Below, piece by piece: positions 52,218-62,059 of a DNA stretch of 64,000 nt (the stretch's first letter is position 1; each line of letters begins with the position of its first letter). The notes below the pieces were generated by a model that ran no database searches, was not told the DNA's origin, and saw only the letters and a program-made list of their open reading frames with translations. The translations under genes and the position numbers were made by a program. This DNA comes from an uncultured Eubacterium sp. (GTDB lineage Bacteria; Bacillota; Clostridia; Lachnospirales; CAG-274). Where the stretch lies: NCBI GenBank assembly GCA_900551755.1, contig URXK01000005.1:36533-100532 (forward strand). The letters run 5' to 3'.

Positions 52218-54065
52218 CTATATACTCAACCCAAACTTTTCAAGCCAATAATTAACTTGAATAATATAAGCCAATAATTGTGGTTTAGCCATTAGCTGAC
52301 CAAACCAAGGTTTACCATAATCAGAGTCAGCCTCAACAATACTTTTTACTTTATTTTTATCAATAATAGGCATAATAGGTGAATTATTATTATTTATAAT
52401 ATTAGTTACTCTTTCTTTTAATATTCTTTCATAATTAGGGTTATAGGTTTTAGGATAAGGAGATTTTTTTCTATAAGTTATTTCTGCTGGTAACAAATCC
52501 TTTGCAGCATCTCTCAAAAGTCCTTTTGTAACGCCATTATGGCATTTATATTCCCAAGGAACATTCCACATATACTCAATTATTCTATGGTCGGCATAAG
52601 GTACTCTTGCTTCAAGACCACTAAACATAGATGCTCTATCCATTCTATCAAGTAATGTAGTCATAAACCATTTTAAATTCAAAAAAGAAATTTCTCTTTG
52701 TCTTTTTTTCAGCTTATCTTCACCCTCAAGTGTTGGAACTTGTGCCATTGAAATTTTGTACTGCTTATCAATATATCCTTTTATATCTAGCTCAACAATT
52801 GCATCATTATTTAATATAGAATTTCTTACATTATAATTAATTGACCAAGGAAAAGTATCGGCATTTATAAATTCTTCTCTATGAAACCAAGGATAGCCAC
52901 CAAATATTTCATCAGCACATTCACCAGTTAATGCTACTTTGTTATGTTCTTTTACTAGCTTGCAAAAGTAGAGCATAGAGGCATCCACATCAGCCATACC
53001 AGGCAAATCCTTAGCATCAACTGACAAATAAAGATAGTCAGCCAATTCATCTTCATTACATTCAAGATAAGTATGGTTTACATCAAAGTTATTAAGCATT
53101 ATATCAACATAAGGTCGGTCTTGTTCTGGTTGAAATGAATTAGCCTTAAAATATTTGTTGTTATCTTTAAAATCAAATGAAAATGTGTTAAATACTTTAC
53201 CTTCTTTTTTTAAATAATTTGATGCAACAGCAGTTACAATACAAGAGTCAAGACCACCAGATAAAAAACTGCAAACTGGCACATCTGAAACCATTTGATA
53301 CTCTATAGCTGATGTAACAAGGTACTTAACATCATCAACAGCTTCCTGATATGTCTTTTTATACTCCTCAGATTTAAGTGACCAGTAGGGCAGTTGTCTA
53401 AAGCCGTTTATGTCATAAACACCATAGTGACCGTATTTGATTTCGTATATACCTTTAAATACACCGTTGCCCTCTGTCCTTGCAGGACCTATAGCAAAAA
53501 TTTCTCTTAATGAATTGGTGTTGATTTCTGGAGCAACTTGAGGGTGCTTAAATAGTGCTTTTATTTCTGATGCAAATACAATAGTATTTCTTTTTAAAGC
53601 ATAAAACAAAGGCTTAATACCACAACGGTCACGAAATAGAAATAGTTTTTTTAATTTGTTATCCCATATACCATAAGCAAAAATTCCATTAAGCATTTTA
53701 ACAGAATTGACACCGTATTCAATATAAGCATAAAGTATTACTTCTGTATCAGTAGTAGTTTCAAAAACATAACCTTTTGATAACAAATTGGACTTTAAAG
53801 GTTCAATGTTGTATATTTCACCGTTGTAAACTATTGTATATTCATTATTATTTATTATCCTTGTCATTGGCTGATTACCATTATGCAAATCCCTTATTGT
53901 AAGCCTTGTTTGGCTCAAGCCAATGTGGTTTTTTAAATATTCGCCAGTGTCATCTTTTCCTCTGTGAGCTATTTCTTCTCTCATTTTAACAAGTATATTG
54001 TGCCAATACATTTGGTTTGATGAATAATCCATATCAAATGAGCAAAAGCCAGATATTCCACACAT
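52218..54065 (-). CDS. asnB: Asparagine synthetase B (glutamine-hydrolysing)
   Basis: A 615-residue enzyme that makes asparagine from aspartate, ATP and glutamine. The mature glutaminase domain begins with the nucleophile Cys2 (MCGISGF), with RLTIRDL and YNGEIYN; the synthetase PP-loop is SFLSGGLDSCIV (near residue 270). C-terminal segments LEARVPYADHRIIEYMW are conserved. The ATG follows TGGAGG. It is monocistronic and divergent from the pheS T-box leader, and ends against a repeat block. Confidence 0.96.
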   Translation of the reverse strand: MCGISGFCSFDMDYSSNQMYWHNILVKMREEIAHRGKDDTGEYLKNHIGLSQTRLTIRDLHNGNQPMTRIINNNEYTIVYNGEIYNIEPLKSNLLSKGYVFETTTDTEVILYAYIEYGVNSVKMLNGIFAYGIWDNKLKKLFLFRDRCGIKPLFYALKRNTIVFASEIKALFKHPQVAPEINTNSLREIFAIGPARTEGNGVFKGIYEIKYGHYGVYDINGFRQLPYWSLKSEEYKKTYQEAVDDVKYLVTSAIEYQMVSDVPVCSFLSGGLDSCIVTAVASNYLKKEGKVFNTFSFDFKDNNKYFKANSFQPEQDRPYVDIMLNNFDVNHTYLECNEDELADYLYLSVDAKDLPGMADVDASMLYFCKLVKEHNKVALTGECADEIFGGYPWFHREEFINADTFPWSINYNVRNSILNNDAIVELDIKGYIDKQYKISMAQVPTLEGEDKLKKRQREISFLNLKWFMTTLLDRMDRASMFSGLEARVPYADHRIIEYMWNVPWEYKCHNGVTKGLLRDAAKDLLPAEITYRKKSPYPKTYNPNYERILKERVTNIINNNNSPIMPIIDKNKVKSIVEADSDYGKPWFGQLMAKPQLLAYIIQVNYWLEKFGLSI

Positions 54066-54145
54066 ATTTTACCTCCATTTATTTGTAATCCTTTTATAAT
54101 TTTATGTTTAAATAGTAAAAAAATGTATTGATAATGTAAAAATGC

Positions 54146-54174
54146 TTGACAATATAAAAAAATGGATTTATAAT
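54146..54174 (+). promoter_or_regulatory. Promoter of the pheST T-box operon
   Basis: TTGACA (54146-54151), a 17-nt spacer and TATAAT (54169-54174): perfect consensus. Confidence 0.85.
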
Positions 54175-54189
54175 GTAATAAGTTTTAAA

Positions 54190-54426
54190 AACTGTGAAGG
54201 CGAAAAGTAGATATAGTGGTTTTAAAAGAGATAGATTGTCGTTGGCTGAAAGCAATCTTTAAATAAAGCTGTGTTGAAGTTCACGCCGGAGTTCATTTTC
54301 TGAATTAATAGTAGGAAAATGCGGTTAAGGTCGTTATTCCTTGCAAAGTGTCCGATTTTTTATCGGAAAGCTGGGTGGTACCACGGTATATTATCGTCCC
54401 TCTGTATTACAGAGGGCTTTTTTATT
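54190..54426 (+). ncRNA. T-box leader (tRNA-Phe sensing) of pheST
   Basis: Stem I base GGCG (54199-54202) with CGCC (54284-54287), AGTAGA loop-E-like bases nearby. The specifier TTC (54280-54282) sits in GAAG-TTC-ACGCC. The T-box TGGGTGGTACCACGG (54372-54386) contains TGGT, complementary to the ACCA end of tRNA-Phe. The terminator is CCCTCTGT / ACAGAGGG (54398-54405 with 54409-54416) plus a T run. Uncharged tRNA-Phe should favour read-through into pheS. Confidence 0.95.
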
Positions 54427-54459
54427 GTCACAAATATTTATTATTGGAAGGAGATAAAA

Positions 54460-55485
54460 ATGAAAGAAAAGTTAAGCCAGATTAAAGAAATGGCAATCAA
54501 AAGACTTGCTGATGCAAGTGACCTTAAAACTTTAGATGATTTAAGAGTAGAAATACTTGGTAAAAAAGGTGAATTAACTCAAATTCTTAAGGGTATGGGT
54601 TCTTTAAGCAAAGAGGAAAGACCTGTTATTGGTCAGCTTGCTAATGAAGTAAGAACAGAAATTGAAACTAAACTTGAGGAGGCTAAGGCTCACCTTGCAG
54701 CAAAGGCTCAAGAAGCTAAGTTAAAGGCTGAAACTATTGATGTTACTATGCCAGGCAAGGTTACAGAACTTGGTCATAAGCACCCAATGACTCAGGTTAT
54801 TGATGAAATCAAAAATATTTTCATTGGTATGGGTTATGAAATTGCTGAAGGTCCAGAAGTTGAAACTGCTCATTACAACTTTGAAGCACTTAATATTCCA
54901 AAGGACCACCCAGCAAGAGATGAACAGGATACATTTTATGTTGAAGGCAATGGTGACTTCCTTTTAAGAACACAGACATCACCAATGCAGGTTAGAGTAA
55001 TGGAGAACAAAAAGCCTCCAATTAGAATTATTGCACCAGGTAGAGTTTACCGTGCTGATGAGGTTGATGCTACACATTCACCTATTTTCCACCAGCTTGA
55101 AGGTCTTGTAATTGACAAGGGTATTACAATGGGTGACCTTAAGGGTGCTTTAGCTGAATTTGCAAAGGGCTTATTTGGTGAAGATACTAAGGTTAGATTT
55201 AGACCTCACCACTTCCCATTTACTGAACCTAGTGCAGAAATGGACGCATCTTGCTTTGCTTGTGGTGGCAAGGGTTGTCGTGTGTGCAAGGATAGTGGCT
55301 GGATTGAAGTTCTTGGTTGTGGTATGGTACACCCTAAGGTACTTGAAATGTCTGGTATTGACCCTAAGGTTTATTCAGGTTTTGCTTTTGGTATGGGTCT
55401 TGAGAGAGTTGCAATGCAGAAGTATGCTATTTCAGACCTTAGATTGTTATTTGAAAATGACGCTAAGTTCTTAAAGCAGTTTTAA
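54460..55485 (+). CDS. pheS: Phenylalanyl-tRNA synthetase alpha subunit
   Basis: A 341-residue class II catalytic subunit. It has an N-terminal coiled coil (1-85), then [13 protein letters not shown], motif 2 [36 protein letters not shown], a Cys-rich [17 protein letters not shown] insert and motif 3 [13 protein letters not shown] chose the ATG at 54460 after GGAAGGAG; the frame is open upstream through the T-box by chance. It forms an alpha2-beta2 enzyme with PheT. Confidence 0.97.
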   Translation: MKEKLSQIKEMAIKRLADASDLKTLDDLRVEILGKKGELTQILKGMGSLSKEERPVIGQLANEVRTEIETKLEEAKAHLAAKAQEAKLKAETIDVTMPGKVTELGHKHPMTQVIDEIKNIFIGMGYEIAEGPEVETAHYNFEALNIPKDHPARDEQDTFYVEGNGDFLLRTQTSPMQVRVMENKKPPIRIIAPGRVYRADEVDATHSPIFHQLEGLVIDKGITMGDLKGALAEFAKGLFGEDTKVRFRPHHFPFTEPSAEMDASCFACGGKGCRVCKDSGWIEVLGCGMVHPKVLEMSGIDPKVYSGFAFGMGLERVAMQKYAISDLRLLFENDAKFLKQF

Positions 55486-55507
55486 TTAATAGGAGGTTTG
55501 AAATATT

Positions 55508-57907
55508 ATGGATTTACCAATGAGATGGTTAGATGAGTATGTTGATATTAACACAACTACTCAAGAATTTATAGATAAAATTACATTATCAGGTTCAAAG
55601 GTTGAGTCTGTTACAAGTCTTGCTAAGGATATTACAAATGTAGTAACTGGTAAGGTACTTGAAATTGAAAAGCACCCAGATGCTGACAAACTTGTTATTA
55701 CTAAGGTTGATGTTGGCAACGGCGAGCCTTTACAGATTGTTACTGGTGCTCCAAATCTTTATGTTGGTGCTATTGTGCCAGTTGCTTTAATTGGTGCTAC
55801 TGTTTACCACGGTGCTAGTCTTGAAAAGATTAAGAAGGGTAAACTTAGAGGCATTGAGTCAAATGGTATGATGTGTTCTATTGAGGAGCTTGGCTTTACT
55901 GTTCACGATTATCCAGAAGCTCCAGAATATGGTATTTATATTTTCAAGGACGAAGTACCTTTAGGTGCTGATGTTAAGAAACTTCTTGAAATGGAAGATG
56001 ATGTTGTTGAATTTGAAATTACATCTAATAGACCAGACTGTTTTAGTATTGTTGGTCTTGCTAGAGAAGCAGCAGCAACTTATAGAGTGCCATTTAAGTA
56101 TCCAGAAATCAAGGTTGAAGAAAAAGGCGAAGGTAACACAGCTGATTTAATTGAAGTTGAAATTAAAAATCCAGAGCTTTGCCCAAGATATATTGCAAGA
56201 GCTGTTAAGAATGTAAAAATTGGTCCTTCTCCTTTATGGTTAAGACATAGACTTACTGCTGCTGGTGTTAGACCAATTAATAACATTGTTGATATTACAA
56301 ACTATGTTATGCTTGAAATGGGTCAGCCAATGCACGCTTTTGATATTGACACTATTGACAATGCTAAGATTATAGTAAGAAATGCTGAAAATGGCGAAAA
56401 GATTACTACTCTTGATGGTCAGGAAAGAACTCTTGATGATTCTATGCTTGTTATTTCAGATTGCAACAAGGCTGTTGCTGTTGCTGGTGTAATGGGTGGC
56501 GAAAATTCAATGATTACTGAGGGTGCAAGAGCTATCCTTTTTGAGTCTGCTAACTTTAATGGTCCTAATGTTAGAATTACTGCTAAGAAGTTAGGCTTAA
56601 GAACTGATGCTTCTGCTAAGTATGAAAAGAGTCTTGACCCAAATCTTGCTTTAGACGCAGTAAACAGAGCTGTTCAGCTTGTTGAAATGTTAGGCTGTGG
56701 TGAAGTTTGCAAGGGTATGGTTGACTGCTATCCTAACAAGAGAGAAAGCTGGAGTGTTGAATACTCAACAGAGGGTATTAATAAGCTCTTAGGTACTAAA
56801 CTTTCTGAACAGGAAATGATTGACTTACTTGCTTTAATTGAAGTTAAGGCTGATGGCAAAAAGGCTGTTATACCTACATTTAGACCTGACTTATTAACTG
56901 AAGCTGACTTAGCTGAAGAAGTTGGTAGATTTTATGGTTATGACAATATTGAAACTACTCTTGCAGCAGGTACTCCTACTGTAGGTAAAAAGTCTTATAC
57001 TCAGACTGTTGATGACAAGGTAATGAATACTATGATTAGTCTTGGTCTTAGCGAGGCTAAGTGTTTCAGCTTTGAGTCACCAAAGGTATTTGACAAACTT
57101 AATATTCCAGCTGATAGCGACCTTAGAAAAACAGTTACTATTTCTAATCCTTTAGGTGAGGACTTTAGTATTATGAGAACTGTTACTCTTAATGGTATGC
57201 TTAACTCAATTTCTACTAACTATAATAGAAGAAATGACTCAGCTTATTTATTTGAAATGGGTAAGGTTTATATTCCAAAGGCATTACCATTAACAGAACT
57301 TCCAGAAGAAAAGAATATGCTTACTATTGGTATGTATGGTAATATTGATTTCTATGGTATTAAGGGTGTTACTGAGGAATTATTTGTTGTTCTTGGTATG
57401 AGAGATAAGGTTACTTATGCTCCTAAGAGTGATGTTCCATTTATGCACCCTGGTAGACTTGCTGATATTAGTGTTGACGGTGAAAGCATTGGTTATGTTG
57501 GTGAAGTTCACCCAGCTGTAGCTGAAAAATATGGTATTGGCACTAAGGCTTATGTAGCAGTTATTTCTGTTGATAAACTTTATGAATATGCTAGTTTTGA
57601 TAGAACATATAAGGCTCTTCCTAAGTACCCTGCTATGACTAGAGATATTGCTGTACTTGTTAAGGATAGTGTTATTGTTAAGGATATTGAAGATATTATT
57701 AAGGCTAAGGGTGGTAAGCTCCTTGAAAACATTCAGCTTTTTGATGTGTTTAAGGGTAAGCAAATTCCTGAAGGTTACAAGTCAGTTGCTTACAATATTT
57801 CATTTAGAGCTAGTGACAGAACTTTAACTGATGATGAAGTTAATGCTCCAATGAAGAAGATTATTAAGGAACTTGAAGAAAAGTTAGAGGCTCAGTTAAG
57901 AGGCTAA
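55508..57907 (+). CDS. pheT: Phenylalanyl-tRNA synthetase beta subunit
   Basis: A 799-residue subunit: EMAP/tRNA-binding domain (about 40-155, with HPDADKLVITKVDVG), B3/B4 editing domain, B5 domain (about 410-475), synthetase-like core, and C-terminal FDX-ACB anticodon domain (about 705-799, starting YKALPKYPAMTRDIAVLV). It begins 22 bp after pheS with a TAGGAGG ribosome site and shares the T-box control. A terminator follows. Confidence 0.97.
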   Translation: MDLPMRWLDEYVDINTTTQEFIDKITLSGSKVESVTSLAKDITNVVTGKVLEIEKHPDADKLVITKVDVGNGEPLQIVTGAPNLYVGAIVPVALIGATVYHGASLEKIKKGKLRGIESNGMMCSIEELGFTVHDYPEAPEYGIYIFKDEVPLGADVKKLLEMEDDVVEFEITSNRPDCFSIVGLAREAAATYRVPFKYPEIKVEEKGEGNTADLIEVEIKNPELCPRYIARAVKNVKIGPSPLWLRHRLTAAGVRPINNIVDITNYVMLEMGQPMHAFDIDTIDNAKIIVRNAENGEKITTLDGQERTLDDSMLVISDCNKAVAVAGVMGGENSMITEGARAILFESANFNGPNVRITAKKLGLRTDASAKYEKSLDPNLALDAVNRAVQLVEMLGCGEVCKGMVDCYPNKRESWSVEYSTEGINKLLGTKLSEQEMIDLLALIEVKADGKKAVIPTFRPDLLTEADLAEEVGRFYGYDNIETTLAAGTPTVGKKSYTQTVDDKVMNTMISLGLSEAKCFSFESPKVFDKLNIPADSDLRKTVTISNPLGEDFSIMRTVTLNGMLNSISTNYNRRNDSAYLFEMGKVYIPKALPLTELPEEKNMLTIGMYGNIDFYGIKGVTEELFVVLGMRDKVTYAPKSDVPFMHPGRLADISVDGESIGYVGEVHPAVAEKYGIGTKAYVAVISVDKLYEYASFDRTYKALPKYPAMTRDIAVLVKDSVIVKDIEDIIKAKGGKLLENIQLFDVFKGKQIPEGYKSVAYNISFRASDRTLTDDEVNAPMKKIIKELEEKLEAQLRG

Positions 57908-57916
57908 TTATATAAC

Positions 57917-57949
57917 AAAATGGTGCTGTGTTTTCGGCACCATTTTTGT
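57917..57949 (+). terminator. Terminator after pheT
   Basis: AAAATGGTGC / GCACCATTTT stem (57917-57926 with 57937-57946), ending in T. Confidence 0.85.
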
Positions 57950-57974
57950 GTTTATAGATTATGTTTTGAGCAAA

Positions 57975-58006
57975 CAAAAAAGACCTGAGAAAAACAGGTC
58001 TTTTTT
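57975..58006 (-). terminator. Terminator after the ferredoxin gene
   Basis: The 12-bp stem AAAAAAGACCTG / CAGGTCTTTTTT (57975-57986 with 57995-58006). On the minus strand it closes the ferredoxin transcript. Confidence 0.85.
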
Positions 58007-58028
58007 ATATCCAATACATTTATGTATC

Positions 58029-58196
58029 TTATGCCTGAGGAGCACCTACAGGACAGACACCTGCACAAGAACCGCAGTCAATGCAAGTATCAGCATCGAT
58101 AACATACTTGCTATCGCCTTCGCTAATAGCACTTACAGGACATTCTGCTGCACAAGCACCACAACTGATACAATCATCACTAATAGTATATGCCAT
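58029..58196 (-). CDS. 2[4Fe-4S] ferredoxin
   Basis: A 55-residue clostridial-type ferredoxin. Two full cluster motifs are CISCGACAAECP and CIDCGSCAGVCP. It is a low-potential one-electron carrier for the cytosol, for example for pyruvate oxidation and soluble hydrogenases. I chose the ATG at 58196 after AAGGAGG. A TTGATA...TAATAT promoter lies upstream on the minus strand. It is monocistronic between terminators. Confidence 0.96.
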   Translation of the reverse strand: MAYTISDDCISCGACAAECPVSAISEGDSKYVIDADTCIDCGSCAGVCPVGAPQA

Positions 58197-58394
58197 AATT
58201 AGCACCTCCTTAATTATTTGTAAGTTTGACTTACTTAATATTATATTATAACAAAATGCAAAAAATATCAAGTGGTTTTAGTATATTTAATAAAATTTTT
58301 ATATGTCCTTAACATAATTGTTAATAATCATTATTGTAAAGATTATGAAAAAGTGTTAAACTATACCTATGTTGATTTTGAAAGGAGCTTGAAT

Positions 58395-59774
58395 ATGATT
58401 AGTAAAAGTACGGCAGAGGCTGTTTTGTTAAGTGCTGTATCAAATGGAGCGGAATTTGCAGAAGTATTTGTTGAAAATAATGTAAAGAATACTCTCGGTG
58501 TTGTTAATGGCAATGTTGAAAGAGCTAATTCTGGCGTTGATAGTGGTTGTGGCATTAGAATAATAAATGGTGATAGGGTTGTTTATGTATATACCAATAA
58601 ACTAGATAAGGATAACCTTGTTAGACTTGCTAAAGAAAGTGCAGAAGTTATTAAGGGAACATCAAGCATAAAAAATATTGTTTTGTGTGATAAAGAGTAT
58701 AAAAAGTTATATACACCTAAAATTATGCCAGTTGATGTAAAAAAATCAGAAATTATAAATATGCTTAAAGCTGGTAGTAGTGCAGCTTATGGCTATAATG
58801 ATTTAATTACACAGACTAATATTAGCTATTTGGACTCAACTCAAAATGTTATTATTGCTAATTCAGAGGGCTTGTGGGCAGAGGACGAAAGAGTTAGAAC
58901 AAGAGTATTTGTTTCTGCTGTTGCATCAGAGGGCAATGAAAAGCAAACTGGATATTTTGGTCCAGGTGCGTTAAAGGGGTTTGAATTTTATGACACAATT
59001 AATATAGAAGAAATAGCTAAGGAGGCTGCTCGTTCAGCTGTAACTATGCTTAAGGCAGAAAATTGCCCAAGTGGTAAAATGCCTGTTATTATGGATAATG
59101 GATTTGGTGGAGTTATTTTCCACGAGGCTTGTGGTCACGGTCTTGAGGCTGCTGCTATTAGTAAAAATGCCTCTGTTTTTGCTAATAAAATTGGTCAAAA
59201 AATTGCATCAGACAAACTCACAGCTATTGATGACGGAACTATTGCTGGTAGCTGGGGTAGTATAAATGTTGATGATGAAGGTATAGCTAGTCAAAAGAAT
59301 ATTCTTATTGAAAATGGTGTTTTGAAAAACTATATGGTTGATAGATACAATGGTAGTCTTATTGGAATGAAGCCAACTGGTTCATCAAGAAGGGAAAGTT
59401 ATAAATATGTGCCAGTATCAAGAATGACTAATACTTATATTGCTGCTGGAACTGATAAAAAAGAAGATATTATAGCTGACACAGAATACGGACTTTATGC
59501 TAAATATATGGGTGGTGGTTCTGTAAATCCTGCCAGTGGTGACTTTAACTTTGCTGTAAGTGAGGCATATATAGTAAGAAATGGTAAAATATGCGAGCCT
59601 GTAAGAGGTGCTACATTGATTGGAAAGGGTGCAGAAGTATTGCTTAATATTGACAGAATTTCTGACAACTTAGCTTTGGCTGAAGGTATGTGTGGTGCAT
59701 CAAGTGGTAGTGTTCCAGTTTGTGTAGGTCAGCCTATGCTTAGAGTACAGAACATAACAGTAGGAGGCAGATAA
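58395..59774 (+). CDS. tldD: TldD-family metalloprotease
   Basis: A 459-residue subunit of the TldD/TldE heterodimeric metalloprotease. The zinc motif HEACGHGLEAA (His-Glu...His) lies near residue 240. Conserved C-terminal segments are GGGSVNPASGDFNFAVSEAY and SDNLALAEGMCGASSGSVPV. E. coli TldD/E matures microcin B17 and removes CcdA; in Clostridia the substrate is unknown. I chose the ATG at 58395 after AAAGGAG. tldE follows after 1 nt. Confidence 0.95.
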   Translation: MISKSTAEAVLLSAVSNGAEFAEVFVENNVKNTLGVVNGNVERANSGVDSGCGIRIINGDRVVYVYTNKLDKDNLVRLAKESAEVIKGTSSIKNIVLCDKEYKKLYTPKIMPVDVKKSEIINMLKAGSSAAYGYNDLITQTNISYLDSTQNVIIANSEGLWAEDERVRTRVFVSAVASEGNEKQTGYFGPGALKGFEFYDTINIEEIAKEAARSAVTMLKAENCPSGKMPVIMDNGFGGVIFHEACGHGLEAAAISKNASVFANKIGQKIASDKLTAIDDGTIAGSWGSINVDDEGIASQKNILIENGVLKNYMVDRYNGSLIGMKPTGSSRRESYKYVPVSRMTNTYIAAGTDKKEDIIADTEYGLYAKYMGGGSVNPASGDFNFAVSEAYIVRNGKICEPVRGATLIGKGAEVLLNIDRISDNLALAEGMCGASSGSVPVCVGQPMLRVQNITVGGR

Positions 59775-59775
59775 A

Positions 59776-61113
59776 ATGAATATAAATGATTTAAAAGACA
59801 GCTTGTTTGAAAAGGCTAAAAGTTATGGCTTTGAGTCTTATGAAATTTATTATAATGATAATTCTAATTTTAAGGTTAGTGTTTATAACAATAAAATTGA
59901 AAAGTATCAAAATAGTGAAAGTGGTGGCTTTTGCTTTAGAGGAATTATAAATGACAAAATGGGCTACTATTTTAGCGAAAGTCTTGATGCTGATGTTGAT
60001 GCTGTAATTAAAAATGCTGCATCAAATGCTGAAATTATAGATAGCAATGATAAGGAATTTATATTTGAAGGCAATAATGAGTATGCTAAGTTAAATACTT
60101 ATAATGAAGAATTAGACAAAATGACACCTGAGGAAAAGATAAATGGTGCTTTTGAAATGGAAAAAATTGCTCAGCTTTATGATTCTAGCTTAAAGGTAAA
60201 TAGTTCTATTGTGTCAACTGGTAAAAGTTATGTTTATATTGCCAATAGTAAGGGACTTAGCCTTGAAGAAAAAAGCAATTACATTATGGCTTATGTTGAA
60301 GTAATGGCTGAAAAAGATGGAGAAACAAAAGAAAAGGGCGAAATTTGGATAGGTAGTGACCCAAAGGATTTTGACCCAAAGATAATTGCTGAAAAGGCTG
60401 CTAAAAAGGTTATTTCAGCTCTTGGTGGCAATTCTGTTGAAAGTGGTAAGAAGAATGTAATTATTCAAAATGAGGTTTTTGCCGATATTTTAGAGTGCTT
60501 TGCTGGCAATTTTTATGGTGAAAATGTTCAAAAGGGTTTTTCTTTGTTAAAGGATAAAATTAATGAACAAATTGCCTCTGAAAATATAACTATTATTGAC
60601 AATCCTTTGCTTGAAAATGGCTTTGCTACTACTGCCTTTGATAGTGAGGGTGTGGCAACATATAGCAAAAATGTTGTTGAAAATGGTGTTTTAAAGACTT
60701 ATCTTTATAATCTTAAGTCTGGTGCTAAGGATAACACAGCATCAACTGGTAATGGTTTTAAGAGTGGTTTTAAAGGCTCTGTTAGTACATCTACTACTAA
60801 TTTTTATATTGAGAATGGCACAGTGACTTTTGATGAAATGGTAGAAAAAATGGGTAATGGTCTTTTCATTACAGATGTGGCTGGTTTACATTCTGGTGCT
60901 AGTGCTGTTTCTGGTGATTTTTCATTTGCAGCGGAAGGATTTAAGGTTGAAAATGGTAAAATAACTACTGCTGTTAATCAAATAACAATTGCTGGAAATT
61001 TTTATAATATTTTAAAGAGCATTGATACTGTTTGTGATGATTTAAAGTTTAATAGCTCTGCCATTGGCTCTCCATCTTTAATGATAAAAGATATTAGCGT
61101 GGCAGGTCTTTAA
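59776..61113 (+). CDS. pmbA: TldE/PmbA-family protein
   Basis: A 445-residue partner of TldD. It has the family fold and segments GASAVSGDFSFAAEGFKVEN and SSAIGSPSLMIKDISVAGL, but no HExxxH, as expected for the non-catalytic subunit. It starts 1 nt after tldD. No RiPP precursor or export gene lies nearby, so a housekeeping peptide-clearing role is more likely than peptide maturation. Confidence 0.94.
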   Translation: MNINDLKDSLFEKAKSYGFESYEIYYNDNSNFKVSVYNNKIEKYQNSESGGFCFRGIINDKMGYYFSESLDADVDAVIKNAASNAEIIDSNDKEFIFEGNNEYAKLNTYNEELDKMTPEEKINGAFEMEKIAQLYDSSLKVNSSIVSTGKSYVYIANSKGLSLEEKSNYIMAYVEVMAEKDGETKEKGEIWIGSDPKDFDPKIIAEKAAKKVISALGGNSVESGKKNVIIQNEVFADILECFAGNFYGENVQKGFSLLKDKINEQIASENITIIDNPLLENGFATTAFDSEGVATYSKNVVENGVLKTYLYNLKSGAKDNTASTGNGFKSGFKGSVSTSTTNFYIENGTVTFDEMVEKMGNGLFITDVAGLHSGASAVSGDFSFAAEGFKVENGKITTAVNQITIAGNFYNILKSIDTVCDDLKFNSSAIGSPSLMIKDISVAGL

Positions 61114-61192
61114 GATGATTTTTTGGCTATAAAAATTACCAATTTTTGGTAAGTGAATTATTTATATCTGTACTAGATATATTAAAATTTAA

Positions 61193-61259
61193 CAGTTTAC
61201 GCCGTATATGTGCAGTTTGCGCCAAAGTGGTTTAAATTTTTTGATTTATGTGATATAAT
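61193..61259 (+). promoter_or_regulatory. Direct-repeat-controlled promoter of a candidate small RNA
   Basis: Direct repeats CAGTTTACGCC (61193-61203) and CAGTTTGCGCC (61213-61223), period 20, lie 7 bp upstream of a weak -35 TTTAAA (61231-61236). A 17-nt spacer and TATAAT (61254-61259) follow. The layout resembles LytTR-type (AgrA/VirR) activator sites. Confidence 0.45.
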
Positions 61260-61264
61260 GTAAC

Positions 61265-61410
61265 CAATTTATGGCAGATAAATATAGTGCTATAAATTCA
61301 TAAAAACATATAGACTAGAGGAATTATGTTTTATCCCAATTGTTGCTCCTTTTAGATTCTAGTGTTTTTATGTAAAATGCAGTTGTGTGTAGACAGCTGC
61401 ATTTTTTTAT
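61265..61410 (+). ncRNA. Candidate small RNA between tldE and cotJC
   Basis: About 145 nt with no coding frame, from the TATAAT at 61254 to a terminator AAATGCAG...CTGCATTT plus seven T (61374-61410). A stem ACTAGA / TCTAGT with AAAAC / GTTTT flanks (about 61302-61370) encloses the middle part. It matches no RNA family I know. The terminator may also serve the converging cotJ operon. Confidence 0.35.
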
Positions 61411-61423
61411 TGTTACCTAATTG

Positions 61424-62059
61424 TTAATTTTTGCATTTTGGTGTTACATCGCAACACTTTCCTTTGTTGTATTTTGTTTTTGGCATTATAAATTGTCGCT
61501 TTGAGTCCATATAGTCTTGAACCTTTCTTAAGGCTTCGCCAAATCTTTGAAAATGAACAATCTCTCTTTCTCTTAAAAACTTTAGAGGATTTATAACATC
61601 TGGGTCATCAGTCATTTTCATAAGATACTCGTAAGTTGAACGAGCTTTTTGCTCCGCTGCCATATCTTCGTATAGATTAGTTATAGGGTCGCCTTTTGAC
61701 TGCAAATACGATGCAGTAAATGGAATACCAGTAGGGTTAGATGGATATATACCTGTGCCGTGGTCTACATAGTATTTATCAAAGCCAGCTTTTTTGATTT
61801 CATCAATATCAGCGTTTTCGCTTAATTGCATACACATTGAGCCAATCATTTCTAAATGGGCAAGCTCCTCAGTCGCAATATCATTTAATGTTGCAGTTGC
61901 TTCTGGTGTCACCATATCAAATTTTTGACTAAAGTAACGAAGAGATGCAGCAAGTTCACCGTCAGCTCCACCAAATTGAGTTAATATAAGGCTAGCTAAA
62001 TTTGGGTCAGTTTTTGTAATTCTTACAGGAAATTCAAGTTTCTTTTCATATATAAACAT
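61424..62059 (-). CDS. cotJC: Spore coat protein CotJC (manganese-catalase family)
   Basis: A 211-residue ferritin-like protein. The di-metal helices show Glu/His ligands in GADGELAASLRYFSQ, ATEELAHLEMIGSM, AAEQKARSTYEYL and REREIVHFQRFGEAL. The family is the manganese catalase, as in CotJC and YjqC. The ATG at 62059 overlaps the cotJB stop region; the ribosome site GAGGGGG lies inside cotJB. It is the last gene of cotJABC, which is made in the mother cell during sporulation. Confidence 0.95.
   Translation of the reverse strand: MFIYEKKLEFPVRITKTDPNLASLILTQFGGADGELAASLRYFSQKFDMVTPEATATLNDIATEELAHLEMIGSMCMQLSENADIDEIKKAGFDKYYVDHGTGIYPSNPTGIPFTASYLQSKGDPITNLYEDMAAEQKARSTYEYLMKMTDDPDVINPLKFLREREIVHFQRFGEALRKVQDYMDSKRQFIMPKTKYNKGKCCDVTPKCKN

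Noticed and set aside
54319..54459. N-terminal extension of PheS
   Set aside because: The frame is open by chance through the T-box and terminator. The real start at 54460 has a ribosome site and family-like N-terminus.
58395..61113. tldD-pmbA as part of a RiPP (microcin-like) cluster
   Set aside because: No precursor peptide, modifying enzyme or dedicated exporter was found on either side.
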